The notes under the pieces are model-generated. The model ran no database searches. It saw nothing but the letters and a program-made list of their open reading frames with translations, and had not been told where the DNA came from. The position numbers and the translations under genes are program-made. Shown here one piece after another: positions 7,582 to 16,947 of a stretch of DNA of 64,000 bases (position 1 is the first letter of the stretch; every line of letters starts with the position of its first letter). Where the stretch lies: the NCBI GenBank assembly GCA_903900025.1, contig CAIULN010000079.1, positions 1 to 64,000 on the forward strand. Direction: 5' to 3'. This DNA comes from an uncultured Methanomicrobiales archaeon (GTDB lineage Archaea; Halobacteriota; Methanomicrobia; Methanomicrobiales; Methanospirillaceae).

Positions 7582-9162
7582 GTGAAGTATATCATTATTA
7601 CCGGCGGTGTGATGAGCGGGCTTGGAAAGGGGATCACAGCTGCATCCGTCGGGCGGATCCTGAAAAACCGCGGGTACCGGGTCACGGCAGTCAAGATTGA
7701 CCCGTATCTCAACATTGATGCGGGCACGATGAACCCCGCCCAGCACGGGGAAGTATTTGTGCTCAAGGATGGAGGCGAGGTTGACCTGGACCTTGGCAAT
7801 TACGAACGGTTCCTCGATATCGAGCTCACATCTCCCCACAACATCACCACCGGCAAGGTGTATCGCACGGTAATTGAGAAGGAACGCCGCGGGGATTTCC
7901 TGGGAGAGACCGTGCAGATCATCCCTCATATCACCGACCAGATCAAGGCATGTATCCAGCAGGCAGCAGAAGAGGAGTTCCCGGATGGGACAAAGGCGGA
8001 TGCGTGTCTGGTCGAAGTGGGAGGCACTGTCGGCGATATCGAGAGCATGCCGTTTCTAGAAGCCATACGGCAGATGCGGGGCGAACTGCCCGAGCATGAT
8101 TACGTCCTGATCCATGTCACCCTCATCCCTGAAGACACGATGGGCGACCTCAAGACAAAGCCCACGCAGCACTCGGTCAAGGCGTTGCGGGAACTCGGGC
8201 TCCACGCGGACATTATTGTCGGAAGGAGCGAACGCCCCATCGGTGCCCAAACAAAGCGCAAGATCTCCGCGTTCTGCGATCTCCCCCAGGCAGGTGTGAT
8301 CAGTGCTGCAACGGTGCCGGACATCTACGAAGTCCCCATGGAGATGGAAAAGGAGGGGCTCGCTGATGTGCTTTCCACCCACCTGAACCTTGAGAAACGG
8401 GAGGCGGACTCCAGCTGGTACCGGCTTGTCACCAGGGAATATACGAACCGTGTAACGATTGCGATCGTGAGCAAGTACGGCATCGAGGATGTCTACATCA
8501 GCATCAAGGAGGCCCTCAAACACGCCGGGAGGGCCCTTTCGACCGAGGTGAAGATTGCATGGCTGGATGCCGAGCGATTTGAGACGTGCCAGCTCAAGGA
8601 TTGTGATGGTGTCCTGATCCCCGGCGGGTTTGGCAAACGCGGTATTGAAGGCAAGATCGAAGCGATCCGGTTTGCCCGGGAGAACAGTGTGCCGTTCCTG
8701 GGGCTCTGCCTCGGGTTCCAGCTCTGCGTGGTTGAATATGCAAGGAATGTGCTGGGTATTCCTGACGCGACAAGCGAGGAGATAGGCGGGGGGACGCATG
8801 TAATCGCACTCCTGCCGGAACAGGAAGGGCTGATGGAACTGGGGGGCACCATGCGTCTTGGGGATTACCCTGCCGAGATCCGGGACGGGACCCTTGCGAT
8901 GAAGCTGTATGGGCAGAAGGTGATCACCGAGCGGCACCGCCACCGGTATGAAGTAAACCCGCGCTGCATCAGCAGGCTCGAGGATGCAGGACTAGTCTTC
9001 TCGGCAAGGAACAAAAACAGGATGGAATGTGCAGAACTGCCCAGCCATCCGTTTTTCCTCGCAACGCAGTTCCACCCCGAATTCAAGTCCCGCCCCACGA
9101 ACCCCGCACCACCGTATCTCGGGTTTGTTGAAGCGTGCAGGGCAAACAAGCGGACGAAATAA
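7582..9162 (+). CDS. pyrG: CTP synthase
   Basis: 526 residues, full length. It converts UTP, ATP and glutamine to CTP. The GTG start at 7582 is supported by GGGAG 6 nt upstream. The N-terminal synthetase domain (about 1-265) has [35 protein letters not shown] and HNITTGK. The C-terminal class-I glutamine amidotransferase has the oxyanion segment [10 protein letters not shown], the nucleophile elbow LGLCLGFQ with catalytic Cys, and the partner His-Pro-Glu in QFHPEF. It heads a biosynthetic operon with guaA 15 nt downstream. Confidence 0.98.
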   Translation: MKYIIITGGVMSGLGKGITAASVGRILKNRGYRVTAVKIDPYLNIDAGTMNPAQHGEVFVLKDGGEVDLDLGNYERFLDIELTSPHNITTGKVYRTVIEKERRGDFLGETVQIIPHITDQIKACIQQAAEEEFPDGTKADACLVEVGGTVGDIESMPFLEAIRQMRGELPEHDYVLIHVTLIPEDTMGDLKTKPTQHSVKALRELGLHADIIVGRSERPIGAQTKRKISAFCDLPQAGVISAATVPDIYEVPMEMEKEGLADVLSTHLNLEKREADSSWYRLVTREYTNRVTIAIVSKYGIEDVYISIKEALKHAGRALSTEVKIAWLDAERFETCQLKDCDGVLIPGGFGKRGIEGKIEAIRFARENSVPFLGLCLGFQLCVVEYARNVLGIPDATSEEIGGGTHVIALLPEQEGLMELGGTMRLGDYPAEIRDGTLAMKLYGQKVITERHRHRYEVNPRCISRLEDAGLVFSARNKNRMECAELPSHPFFLATQFHPEFKSRPTNPAPPYLGFVEACRANKRTK

Positions 9163-9176
9163 ACGCTGGAGATACC

Positions 9177-10094
9177 ATGGTCAAGTCGGAAAAATTCATC
9201 AGTAAGGCAATCGCTGAGATCAGGACTGCCGCAGGCAATGACAAGGTGGTCATGGCGCTGTCAGGGGGGGTTGACAGTTCCGTATGCGCCGCTCTGGCTG
9301 CCCGTGCGATCGGTGACCGCCTCATCCCGATCTATATCGATACCGGCCTGATGCGCAAGGGTGAGACCGACCGTGTCCGGACGGTATTCGGGAACATTCA
9401 CCTGCAGGTTGTTGATGCGGCTGACGAGTTCTTTGCGGCGCTCAAGGGTATCACGGATCCGGAAGCCAAACGCAAGGCGATCGGCGAGCGGTTCATCCGG
9501 GTGTTTGAGCGGGAGGCAAAAGAGCAGGGGGCGAGATGCCTTCTGCAGGGGACGATCTACCCTGACCGGATTGAGAGCGAAGGCGGAATAAAAAGCCACC
9601 ACAATGTCGGTGGCATGCCGCTCCACATGGAATTCCACCGGGTCATCGAGCCGATCCGGGACCTCTACAAGGACGAGGTACGGGAGATCGCAGGTGCCCT
9701 GGGTCTCCCGAAGGAAATACAGCACCGCATGCCGTTCCCCGGCCCGGGGCTTGCCGTCCGGGTGCTTGGTGAAGTAACAGAAGAAAAAGTTGCGGTGGTC
9801 CGGGAAGCGAACTGGATTGTCGAGGATGAACTGGTCGAACGCTACCACCCCTGGCAGTGCTTTGCCGCCCTTGTCGGGCTGGGGACCGGCGTCAAGGGGG
9901 ACAACCGGATCCACGGCTGGATCGTGGCGATCCGTGCGGTAAATTCACGGGATGGCATGACCGCGGATCCACTGGAGATCCCATTCTCCGAGCTGACACG
10001 CATTGGGTCGAGGATCTGTGCTGATATACCCCGTGTCGCCCGGGTGGTGTACGATATCACCCCAAAACCTCCTGCAACCATCGAATATGAATAA
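9177..10094 (+). CDS. guaA: GMP synthase, ATP-pyrophosphatase subunit B
   Basis: About 305 residues from the ATG at 9177, with GGAG just upstream. This is the separate subunit B of the archaeal two-subunit GMP synthase, which aminates XMP using ammonia from subunit A (not in this window). The PP-loop motif [12 protein letters not shown] is at residues about 25-36. Further family marks are [28 protein letters not shown] and the C-terminal dimerisation domain with [13 protein letters not shown] and [11 protein letters not shown]-type ending (here [11 protein letters not shown]). The amidotransferase domain is absent, as is normal for archaea. Confidence 0.96.
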   Translation: MVKSEKFISKAIAEIRTAAGNDKVVMALSGGVDSSVCAALAARAIGDRLIPIYIDTGLMRKGETDRVRTVFGNIHLQVVDAADEFFAALKGITDPEAKRKAIGERFIRVFEREAKEQGARCLLQGTIYPDRIESEGGIKSHHNVGGMPLHMEFHRVIEPIRDLYKDEVREIAGALGLPKEIQHRMPFPGPGLAVRVLGEVTEEKVAVVREANWIVEDELVERYHPWQCFAALVGLGTGVKGDNRIHGWIVAIRAVNSRDGMTADPLEIPFSELTRIGSRICADIPRVARVVYDITPKPPATIEYE

Positions 10095-10131
10095 GGTGCA
10101 AGGAACACAGTACATAACAAAAAAATCCGTG

Positions 10132-11280
10132 ATGGACATGGAAACAACGCAGGTATACAGGGAACTCGATGAACGCTACTACATGCCCGCATTCTCCCGT
10201 GATTTGGCGCTCGTGTCAGGAAACGGTGCAAAGGTGTGGGATGCGGAGGGTAAGGAATACATCGATTGTGTTGCCGGGATTGCGGTCTGCAGCACCGGGC
10301 ACTGCCACCCCGCCGTGGCAAAAGCGATCTGCGAACAGGCAAAGACGCTCATCCACTGCTCGAACCTCTACTACGTGCCCCTCCAGGGGGACCTCGCAAA
10401 AAAAATTGTCGAGGTTACCGGCATGCACAAGGCATTCTTCTCAAACTCCGGTGCGGAGGCGACCGATGGCGCCCTGAAACTTGCCCGTGTACGGACCGGT
10501 AAGAAGAAGTTTGTCGCATTCACCCACGGATTCCACGGCAGGACCGTGGGGTCCCTTGCCGTGACACACAAGCCTGCAATCCGCGAACCTTTCGAACCGC
10601 TGGAACCGAAGTGCAGTTTTGTCGAGTACGGCGACCTATCAGGGCTGGAAAAAGCAGTGGACAACGACACCGCGGGCGTCCTTGTCGAGCCGATCCAGGG
10701 TGAAGCGGGCGTCATCATCCCTCCCGAAGGTTTCCTTGAAGGGGTACGCGAGGTGTGCGACCGGGCGGGGGCGCTCATGATCGTGGATGAAGTGCAGACC
10801 GGCATGGGTCGCACCGGAATGTGGCTCGCAATCCAGCACACGAAAGCCGTGCCCGACATTGTCACCCTTGCAAAAGGGATTGCAAGTGGTTTTCCGATGG
10901 GAGCACTCGTTGCCCGCGAGGGGCTTGAGTTCAAAAAAGGCGAACACGGGAGCACGTTTGCCGGAGGTCCGCTTGCCTGTGCGGCTGCACTTGCGACAAT
11001 CGGGGTAATCGAGAAGATCCTGCCTGATGTAAGCAGGAAAGGTGAGCGGTTCAGAACAGGGCTTGCGAAGTACAAGCCCCGGGTCCGCGGGCTGATGATC
11101 GGTGTTAGTGTCGGAGAGAAGTGTCCGGCTGTCCAGAAAACCTGCGCAGACCAGGGTGTCCTCGTAAACTGTGCGGCGGACGGGAACCTGCGGCTGGTAC
11201 CCCCGCTTGTCATATCGGATGCAGAGATCGACCGTGTCGTTGGGGTGATCGATGGAGCGCTTGGTCAGGTCATGCTATAA
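10132..11280 (+). CDS. argD: acetylornithine aminotransferase
   Basis: About 382 residues from the ATG at 10132; 10138 and 10087 are also possible. It is a class-III PLP aminotransferase of arginine biosynthesis and, in organisms using the diaminopimelate route, can also serve N-succinyl-DAP. Visible: DCVAGIAVCSTGHCHP, the PLP-phosphate region FFSNSGAEATDGALKLAR, HGFHGRT, VDEVQTGMGRTG, and the Schiff-base lysine in TLAKGIASGFPMGA. The C-terminal NLRLVPPLVIS block is intact. It follows guaA by 37 nt and its end overlaps hisC by 29 nt, so the genes are probably cotranscribed. Confidence 0.93.
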   Translation: MDMETTQVYRELDERYYMPAFSRDLALVSGNGAKVWDAEGKEYIDCVAGIAVCSTGHCHPAVAKAICEQAKTLIHCSNLYYVPLQGDLAKKIVEVTGMHKAFFSNSGAEATDGALKLARVRTGKKKFVAFTHGFHGRTVGSLAVTHKPAIREPFEPLEPKCSFVEYGDLSGLEKAVDNDTAGVLVEPIQGEAGVIIPPEGFLEGVREVCDRAGALMIVDEVQTGMGRTGMWLAIQHTKAVPDIVTLAKGIASGFPMGALVAREGLEFKKGEHGSTFAGGPLACAAALATIGVIEKILPDVSRKGERFRTGLAKYKPRVRGLMIGVSVGEKCPAVQKTCADQGVLVNCAADGNLRLVPPLVISDAEIDRVVGVIDGALGQVML

Positions 11281-12310
11281 GCAGGGCGGGTACGTATTCG
11301 CAAAAAAGGCAGAAGAGATCGGAAGGGAGTACGGTGTTGCCCGCATCGCCCGTCTCGCAAGCAACGAGAACCCGGATCCCCCGTCAGCACTGGCAGTAAC
11401 GGCAGCAAAAAAGGCACTCCTCGCATCGAACCGGTATCCCGATGAGCGGGGGGATGTCCTGACACAGGCCCTCAGAACCTGTTATGGCAACTATTCCTTT
11501 GTTATTGGTGCCGGGATGGACGGGATCATCGAGACACTGATCCGTACACTCGTTGAACCCGGTGAAGCCGTTGCAATCGCCACGCCAACCTTCTCCTTTT
11601 ACGGGCTTGCAGCAATGGCACAGGCAGCACATGTCACGACAGTGCCACGGCATGTGAAGGATTTCTCCATCGATACAAAACGGCTTATTCATGCGGGAAA
11701 AACTGCCAAGATTACCGTGCTCTGCTCGCCGAACAACCCGACGGGCAATGCGACTCCGGCCGATGATGTCGGGGAGGTGCTTGAGGGGATAGAGGGTGTC
11801 CTGTTCCTCGATAATGCGTATGTGGAGTTCTCGGATTACGATTACCTGCCCCTGATGAAAACATACGACAACCTGGTCATCGGCAGGACGTTTTCCAAGG
11901 TCCATTCACTCGCCGGGCTGCGCATCGGTTACGCGTTCGCCCCGGCATGGCTTGTGCCCTATTACGAGCGGGCCAGAACCCCGTTTGCTGTCAACAGTGT
12001 ATCAGCCGCAGCCGCGGCCGCAGCGCTTCTCGATCCTGATCACCCGGAGCGGTACATTGCGCAGGTGAAACGGTGGGGAAAGCGTTTTGCTGACGAAGTG
12101 AAGTACCCGATACTGCCGTCAGATGCAAACTTCGTCATGGTGGACGTTTCCCCGCATACAGGTGACCAGATGGTGGAGCATCTTGCGCGACGCGGGGTGA
12201 TTGTGCGATCGTGCAGAAGTTTTGGCGGGCTGCCTGACCACTATATACGGGTGAGCATTGGCGAGGACTGGGAGAACGAGCTCTTCGTACAGGCGATTAA
12301 CAGCATATGA
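11252..12310 (+). CDS. hisC: histidinol-phosphate aminotransferase
   Basis: 352 residues starting at the ATG at 11252 inside the argD end. It converts imidazole-acetol phosphate and glutamate to histidinol phosphate. Fold-I PLP features include ARLASNENPDPPS, the ring-stacking PTFSFYG, the SPNNPTGN loop, VLFLDNAYVEFSD with the Asp contacting PLP nitrogen, and the Schiff-base lysine in RTFSKVHSLAGLRIGY. The C-terminal YIRVSIG motif binds the substrate carboxylate. The stop overlaps the next gene by 4 nt. Confidence 0.95.
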   Translation: MERLVRSCYKQGGYVFAKKAEEIGREYGVARIARLASNENPDPPSALAVTAAKKALLASNRYPDERGDVLTQALRTCYGNYSFVIGAGMDGIIETLIRTLVEPGEAVAIATPTFSFYGLAAMAQAAHVTTVPRHVKDFSIDTKRLIHAGKTAKITVLCSPNNPTGNATPADDVGEVLEGIEGVLFLDNAYVEFSDYDYLPLMKTYDNLVIGRTFSKVHSLAGLRIGYAFAPAWLVPYYERARTPFAVNSVSAAAAAAALLDPDHPERYIAQVKRWGKRFADEVKYPILPSDANFVMVDVSPHTGDQMVEHLARRGVIVRSCRSFGGLPDHYIRVSIGEDWENELFVQAINSI

Positions 12311-12819
12311 TGTGCGGTATCACCGGCACTCCCGGTACCGGAAAATCCATGGTGGCAGATGAGCTTTCCCGCCGCGGGCACACCGTTGTCCATCTTGTCG
12401 ATACGGTCCGGCTGTATATTATTGGGGAAGACGAGGTGCGGGATACTCAGGTGATCGATGTCGACCGCTGGGCACGGGAGTTTGTACCGGTCGACGGGTT
12501 TGTCGAGGGGCACTTCGCACACCTGCTCTCCTGTGACCGTGTCGTGGTGCTCCGTTGTCGTCCCGACGAGCTGAAAAAAAGGCTGATGAAGCGCAAATAC
12601 CCCAAAAAAAAGGTACGGGAGAACATGGAGGCAGAGGCACTGGACGTGTGCCTGATCGAGACCGTTGAGATGCACGACCCCTCCCGTATCCTTGAACTGG
12701 ACACCACCGGCCATGACCCTCCATACTGTGCTGACCGGATAGAATTATTCGTGAAAAATAAGATCCCGGCAGCGTTCGGCACGATCGACTGGTCAGCATT
12801 CGTGGAGGCGGAGTTGTGA
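12307..12819 (+). CDS. AK6/Fap7-type adenylate kinase family NTPase
   Basis: 170 residues (or one less, from the second ATG). The N-terminal GTPGTGKSMVADELSRRGH is the P-loop, and FVEGHFAHLL and VVVLRCRPDEL match the AK6/Fap7 group, which has adenylate kinase and ATPase activity and acts in small-ribosomal-subunit maturation in eukaryotes and archaea. A Lys-rich LID-like segment (LKKRLMKRKYPKKKVREN) follows. Start and stop overlap neighbours by 4 nt, indicating tight coupling in the pyrG-to-lipid gene operon. Confidence 0.85.
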   Translation: MMCGITGTPGTGKSMVADELSRRGHTVVHLVDTVRLYIIGEDEVRDTQVIDVDRWAREFVPVDGFVEGHFAHLLSCDRVVVLRCRPDELKKRLMKRKYPKKKVRENMEAEALDVCLIETVEMHDPSRILELDTTGHDPPYCADRIELFVKNKIPAAFGTIDWSAFVEAEL

Positions 12820-13412
12820 CACTTGACCAGTTCCGCCCCCACGTAAAGGTCTATTTTGACCCGCTGGTTTCCTTATCGATGCGGCTTGGGCTCACTCCCA
12901 ACCTCTTCACCCTCGCTGCCTTCCTTGCTTCCGCTGCAGCCGGCGTCCTGTTCTATCTCCACATGGAGGCAGGGGCAATCGTTGCGGTCGCGCTCAATGC
13001 GTTCTGCGATTCAATGGACGGGGCGATTGCACGGGAACTGAAGACCCAGAGCCTGCGGGGCGATTTCCTCGACCATGCAGTGGACCGGTACGCAGACATC
13101 TTCATTATTACCGGCATCTTTGCGGGAGGAATTGTGCCATGGCAGATCGGGGTCTTTGCACTTACCGGTGTGCTGATGGCGTCCTATCTCGGCACGCAGG
13201 CACAGGCGGTTGGTGTCGGGCGGTATTACGGCGGGGTGCTTGGCAGGGCAGACCGCCTCGTGTTGATCCTCGCCGTAGGCATCATCGGACTGCTCTTCCC
13301 GATCAGTATCTGCGGCCTCACATGGCTCGGCTGGCTTCTCGTCCTGTTCGGGATTTTCGGGCATTTCACCGCGTTCCAGCGGTTTGCCTATGTCTGGAGA
13401 AAAGTGGAATAA
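12816..13412 (+). CDS. CDP-alcohol phosphatidyltransferase (archaetidylinositol-phosphate synthase candidate)
   Basis: 198 residues from a GTG at 12816 overlapping the previous stop (GTGA). The full signature D-x2-D-G-x2-A-R-x8-G-x3-D-x3-D is present (DSMDGAIAR...GDFLDHAVD), with the metal-binding aspartates intact. About five membrane helices surround it. The family joins a CDP-archaeol or CDP-alcohol to a polar alcohol in the membrane. Size and archaeal context fit archaetidylinositol phosphate synthase, but the headgroup cannot be fixed from sequence. Last gene of the operon; it is followed by structured intergenic DNA. Confidence 0.85.
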   Translation: MTLDQFRPHVKVYFDPLVSLSMRLGLTPNLFTLAAFLASAAAGVLFYLHMEAGAIVAVALNAFCDSMDGAIARELKTQSLRGDFLDHAVDRYADIFIITGIFAGGIVPWQIGVFALTGVLMASYLGTQAQAVGVGRYYGGVLGRADRLVLILAVGIIGLLFPISICGLTWLGWLLVLFGIFGHFTAFQRFAYVWRKVE

Positions 13413-13440
13413 TCGGCTCTGCGGAAACGGCAGAAAAATC

Positions 13441-13494
13441 GAAGATATTTTCAATATCTTCTCCAGTTTGCCCTTCCCTGCGGGAACGGCAAAC
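13441..13494 (+). repeat. double-hairpin element, copy 1
   Basis: Two adjacent hairpins: GAAGATAT / ATATCTTC (13441-13461, 5-nt loop), a 4-nt spacer, then GTTTGCC / GGCAAAC (13466-13494) with an inner TTCCC / GGGAA stem. A second copy at 46414-46463 has the same order, identical first stem, the same 4-nt spacer and compensating changes in the second stem. It lies between a plus-strand operon end and the convergent tfuA gene. It may be an intergenic repeat, a structured RNA or a terminator-like element. Confidence 0.6.
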
Positions 13495-13548
13495 ATCCAC
13501 AAGAGCATTATGAGATATCTGATATATTTCTACAGAGCCGGATAACTG

Positions 13549-14205
13549 TTACTTTTCCTGACCATCACAATTACTGCGCAGATAGGTGAGTGCAGCGATC
13601 GCGTCCTCCTTTTTCTGGTCACATGGGCCGGTACTGACCCATGACAGGAATCTCTCCCGCATCACCGCATCGATTGCATCACCTGCATCTGAAACAATCC
13701 GGGTGTATGTCCGCTGCGGGTAAAATACCGAACGGGCGGCAGTGAGCAACAGATCGTGCGCTGCCGGATCGATGATACCCTGCTCCTTTGCAGATTTAAG
13801 CGTGCACCGGATATTGATGAGGGGTTCGGAGAGTGCCATGCCCGAGGCCAGATCAAAGACCAGTGCGACCTCGTCGTCAGAGACCAGTTCCCCTCTCTTA
13901 TACATCCGGTAGATCTCGCCGATTCCTTCCATGCCGAACGTGTCCATCTCGGCAGCACGCAGGGCGCCCATGCTCGATGCGCCAATCACCCGCACACCGT
14001 GCTTTAATGCATGGAGGATTTCGCGGTGGCCGACCGCGGAGTCCTGGTGGAACACCCCGTCGATAAGGCATATGATATCCGATCCACCGTTTACAGCGGC
14101 AGTGAGGTCCCCCCGCTTTGCAGGCGGGAGGTAGGTGGCAGGAAGGATCGCCTCTGCTGCCGTTTTATCAAGACTTGGGCCGAGAAAGACCGTGATCCTG
14201 TGCAT
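13549..14205 (-). CDS. tfuA: TfuA-like protein (McrA thioamidation partner)
   Basis: 218 residues. The TfuA core is visible: ITVFLGPSLDKTAA, YLPPAKRGDLTAAV, CLIDGVFHQDSAVGHREILHAL, GASSMGALRAAEM and GMEGIGEIYRMYKRGEL. In methanogens YcaO and TfuA together install thioglycine in the McrA active-site region; TfuA is thought to deliver or process the sulfur donor. Its 5' end overlaps the ycaO 3' end by 38 nt, so the two are cotranslated. The call is firm for the family and strong for the McrA role because the organism is a methanogen. Confidence 0.9.
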   Translation of the reverse strand: MHRITVFLGPSLDKTAAEAILPATYLPPAKRGDLTAAVNGGSDIICLIDGVFHQDSAVGHREILHALKHGVRVIGASSMGALRAAEMDTFGMEGIGEIYRMYKRGELVSDDEVALVFDLASGMALSEPLINIRCTLKSAKEQGIIDPAAHDLLLTAARSVFYPQRTYTRIVSDAGDAIDAVMRERFLSWVSTGPCDQKKEDAIAALTYLRSNCDGQEK

Positions 14206-15379
14206 ACTTCACTCTCATTCCCCGGCGTTCAGCGTCCATTGCGTACGATTCAAGCCCGGGAACTACCACCCGCACGACAGGGATGCCGATCTCATCCCGC
14301 GTCAGATCGATGACAATGACACGGTCAAGGCCCCGCTTTCTGAGGGCCTCAATCATCGTGTGGATATCGTTCAGAAAATCGTCTGTGTCGCATGACGGTA
14401 TGGTACGGTAATCGACCTCCCCGTTATCCCTGAACCAGTACGCGTTCATCCGTTTGGTGCGGTCGTATCCCAGCCTTTTGCGCACCTGGGCGACCGTCGT
14501 GTCTTCCCGGGCCCCGTGGATCTGGGTGAGCCGGCTCTGTGCTACTTCGGTCAACGCCCGCATGACAGCAATCCTTGCACTCGTGTGCGTCCCCATGCCC
14601 ATCGTGAGCAGCATGGGATCCTTGAGGAGCACATCATCGGCGACCGCTGCCATGGTCGGGATGCCGATGTCTGACGTGATATCCCGGATCGTAACCTCGA
14701 CCTGTGCATCGGCAAACTTCTTCTGCATCCCGTTGATCAGGGGGTCTGCGATGTTCACCACCTCCGGACCGGAGTGCCTGGATGCTTCCACAAGCGACCA
14801 TGCGTCCCGCTCGATCACCTCGGCAAGGGCATGGAAGATTGCCTCCTCCATGGTATTTCCCGACGCAAGGCCGTTGGTGCCCGTGCGGAAGAGCGGGCGG
14901 TATCTCTGGGGGAGCGGGTGAAAGACCGCCGTTGCCGGGACAAGAACGGGCTCATCGTTGGCGATGTCAAATCCGCCGACCCAGGGGAGGATCTGGTCGT
15001 GGTTTGTCTCAGGAGGAAGGATCAGGTCCCTGGGATCGACAATCCGCCCCCTCCCGAACAGCTCATGGTAGTATCCCAGCTCAATCCGGCGGTTATGCAC
15101 TTCCCCGCAATACCGCTCAATGCCCTCCATAATCGCCGAGATTTTCGATTCCTCGACCGTTGCTCCCTTGCCATTATAGACGGTAATTGCCCCGTCCTCG
15201 GCAGTCGGCCTGATGCAGGAAAAAACAGGGATGCCGACCCGGTCGAGGTTGGTGATATCGGCAACCCGCGTGATACCCACTGCCGGGACTTTCGGTTCGA
15301 TCCGGGCAAGCGTCTCTTCAAGAGGGGAAGCCCGCTGCGTGTCGTGTTTGTAGATCTTTTTACAGGACTGGAGCTTCAT
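14168..15379 (-). CDS. ycaO: YcaO cyclodehydratase-like, McrA thioglycine synthesis
   Basis: 403 residues. YcaO enzymes activate an amide backbone with ATP. The ATP-binding residues fall in the family blocks YNGKGATVEESKISAIMEGIERYCGE, GLASGNTMEEAIFHALAEVIERDAW and TEVAQSRLTQIHGARED. N-terminal RVADITNLDRVGIPVFSCIRP is typical. Paired with TfuA, this should thioamidate the conserved glycine of methyl-coenzyme M reductase. The gene is first in its operon; a TATA-like tract lies about 110-125 nt upstream on the minus strand (GTGTATAAACATAC). Confidence 0.93.
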   Translation of the reverse strand: MKLQSCKKIYKHDTQRASPLEETLARIEPKVPAVGITRVADITNLDRVGIPVFSCIRPTAEDGAITVYNGKGATVEESKISAIMEGIERYCGEVHNRRIELGYYHELFGRGRIVDPRDLILPPETNHDQILPWVGGFDIANDEPVLVPATAVFHPLPQRYRPLFRTGTNGLASGNTMEEAIFHALAEVIERDAWSLVEASRHSGPEVVNIADPLINGMQKKFADAQVEVTIRDITSDIGIPTMAAVADDVLLKDPMLLTMGMGTHTSARIAVMRALTEVAQSRLTQIHGAREDTTVAQVRKRLGYDRTKRMNAYWFRDNGEVDYRTIPSCDTDDFLNDIHTMIEALRKRGLDRVIVIDLTRDEIGIPVVRVVVPGLESYAMDAERRGMRVKYAQDHGLSRPKS

Positions 15380-15552
15380 GGGATCACCGGATTATTTGGG
15401 GGGATAGTAACCCGAATACTGGTTGATGGGTACCAGCAACAAGGGTAATGGAATGGTGGGGAAAATCACACCAGACAATGCATCTTTTGTATGTTTATAC
15501 ACTTTCTTTTATTCCTGCAGTCAGGGGGGGCAGTGTTTATGTCAGAATTACA

Positions 15553-16554
15553 TTAAAACCATGCGTCAAGCGACCGCTGCCCTGCCTTTACGGTAAACCC
15601 TTCGAGTGCCTTTCTCACCCGTTCCTCCGAAAAGTCATAGGTGCCGCAGAGGAGCTGCACAATACCCTCCACATCCGGTCGCCCCCACGCAAGCTCATAG
15701 GAATCGGTCACCGGAGGGTGGAGGAAGATGTCCCGGACAGGATCCGGGTCAAAATCAGGCAGTTTTTCCCTGATTTTTTGCACAAAATCGCCCTTCTGCA
15801 CGATCTTGAGTGCGGTCTTTGCGCCAACCCCCGTCACCCCGTCATTGAAGTCTGTCCCGACGAGAATGCCGATCTCGACCAGTTGTTCCCGGGTGAGGTG
15901 TATCCCGCCAAGAAGGTCGGCGAGCACGATCCGCTCCGGCGTCACCGTAACGGTCCTCCCGTGGATCTTGCGCTTACCGCTGACGGTAAGGTTCCTGATA
16001 AGCGACGGTGCACCGAAAAGGAGCGTATCATAGTCCTGCGATACCACATACCTCACATCCCCCTTTGCTGCCATGTGCGCTGCCTGCGCCTCGCCTTCCC
16101 CCGGAGCCTGGAGATAGGGGATTTTCATAAGCCGGAGGAGTTCCTGGGAAGTCCTGATGACCTCTGCGTCAACGCGGGTTGATGCCCGTGCCTGCTTGTA
16201 CGCCTCCTCCTGATCGCCCCGTTCGAGCGCCTCTTTCCAGCGCTCACCTGCTTCACTGCGAATTTTACGGCGCTGTTCGATCGTTGCCTGTTTGAGCCCG
16301 ACCGGCATTCCATCGAAAACGAAGACCGGCCTGATCCCTTTTTCCATGAAATTTACCATCCGGAAGAGGATCCCCGAGAGATGAGAGGTCACCCGTCCGC
16401 GCCGGTCCATGAGCGGTGTGCCATCAGGCTGCCGGATAATCGTCAAAAACTGGTAGAGGGCATTGCTTGCATCGATTGCCGCTATTCCGGAAAGCGCGTC
16501 CCAGCTTACCGGTGACTTATAGTCAAGGACGATATCCCTCAGTGCGACGCCCAT
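15553..16554 (-). CDS. fen: flap endonuclease 1
   Basis: 333 residues from the ATG at 16554 (MGVALRDIVLDYK), preceded by GGGG; the frame runs to 16608 but that extension is not family-like. FEN-1 removes 5' flaps in replication and repair. Acidic metal ligands sit in AAIDASNALYQFL, PVFVFDGMP, APGEGEAQAAHMA, VVSQDYDTLLFG and ILVGTDFNDGVTGVGAKTAL. The last residues GQRSLDAWF form a PCNA-interacting PIP box. Its start lies close behind the coiled-coil membrane gene on the same strand. Confidence 0.96.
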   Translation of the reverse strand: MGVALRDIVLDYKSPVSWDALSGIAAIDASNALYQFLTIIRQPDGTPLMDRRGRVTSHLSGILFRMVNFMEKGIRPVFVFDGMPVGLKQATIEQRRKIRSEAGERWKEALERGDQEEAYKQARASTRVDAEVIRTSQELLRLMKIPYLQAPGEGEAQAAHMAAKGDVRYVVSQDYDTLLFGAPSLIRNLTVSGKRKIHGRTVTVTPERIVLADLLGGIHLTREQLVEIGILVGTDFNDGVTGVGAKTALKIVQKGDFVQKIREKLPDFDPDPVRDIFLHPPVTDSYELAWGRPDVEGIVQLLCGTYDFSEERVRKALEGFTVKAGQRSLDAWF

Positions 16555-16579
16555 GAAAACCCCGGCGGGAGGATTGGAG

Positions 16580-16894
16580 TTACCGGTACACCCGCTTTGA
16601 ATATTCACCGATCAGTTCGTCGAGGTGGGAGATTGCCATGTCGTGCTTCTGTGCCATCCTCTTTGAGATCTCCTCAAGGTTGGTGCGCAGCATGCGCTCC
16701 CGCGAGATCACACGGTTTTCGAGCCTTCTGACCTTGACCTGCAGGGAAAGAAAGAGCCCGCCAAGAGAGAGCATCATTAAAATGGCGGCAATCGCGATGG
16801 TCAGGTCCTGCCAGAAACGGAGGATGAGCACGAGGGTGGAGACGATCATGACCACCGTGAGCGCGATATCGGTAAAGAATTCACGAATCTCCAT
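16580..16894 (-). CDS. small membrane protein with coiled-coil tail
   Basis: 104 residues. Two hydrophobic helices (IALTVVMIVSTLVLILRFW and an adjacent AIAAILMMLSLGGLFLSL) are followed by a charged helix of about 50 residues with heptad spacing (VRRLENRVISRERMLRTNLE). The tail is probably cytoplasmic. No family recognised. It precedes FEN-1 in the same direction, and its stop is 25 nt before the FEN-1 start. Confidence 0.7.
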   Translation of the reverse strand: MEIREFFTDIALTVVMIVSTLVLILRFWQDLTIAIAAILMMLSLGGLFLSLQVKVRRLENRVISRERMLRTNLEEISKRMAQKHDMAISHLDELIGEYSKRVYR

Positions 16895-16947
16895 GCTTTT
16901 AGATGATGAAGACGTAGTAATTAAGCTAACGATAGATGGAGACGATC

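Noticed and set aside
8056-8943. Long minus-strand frame opposite pyrG
   Set aside because: Antisense shadow of a fully conserved CTP synthase.
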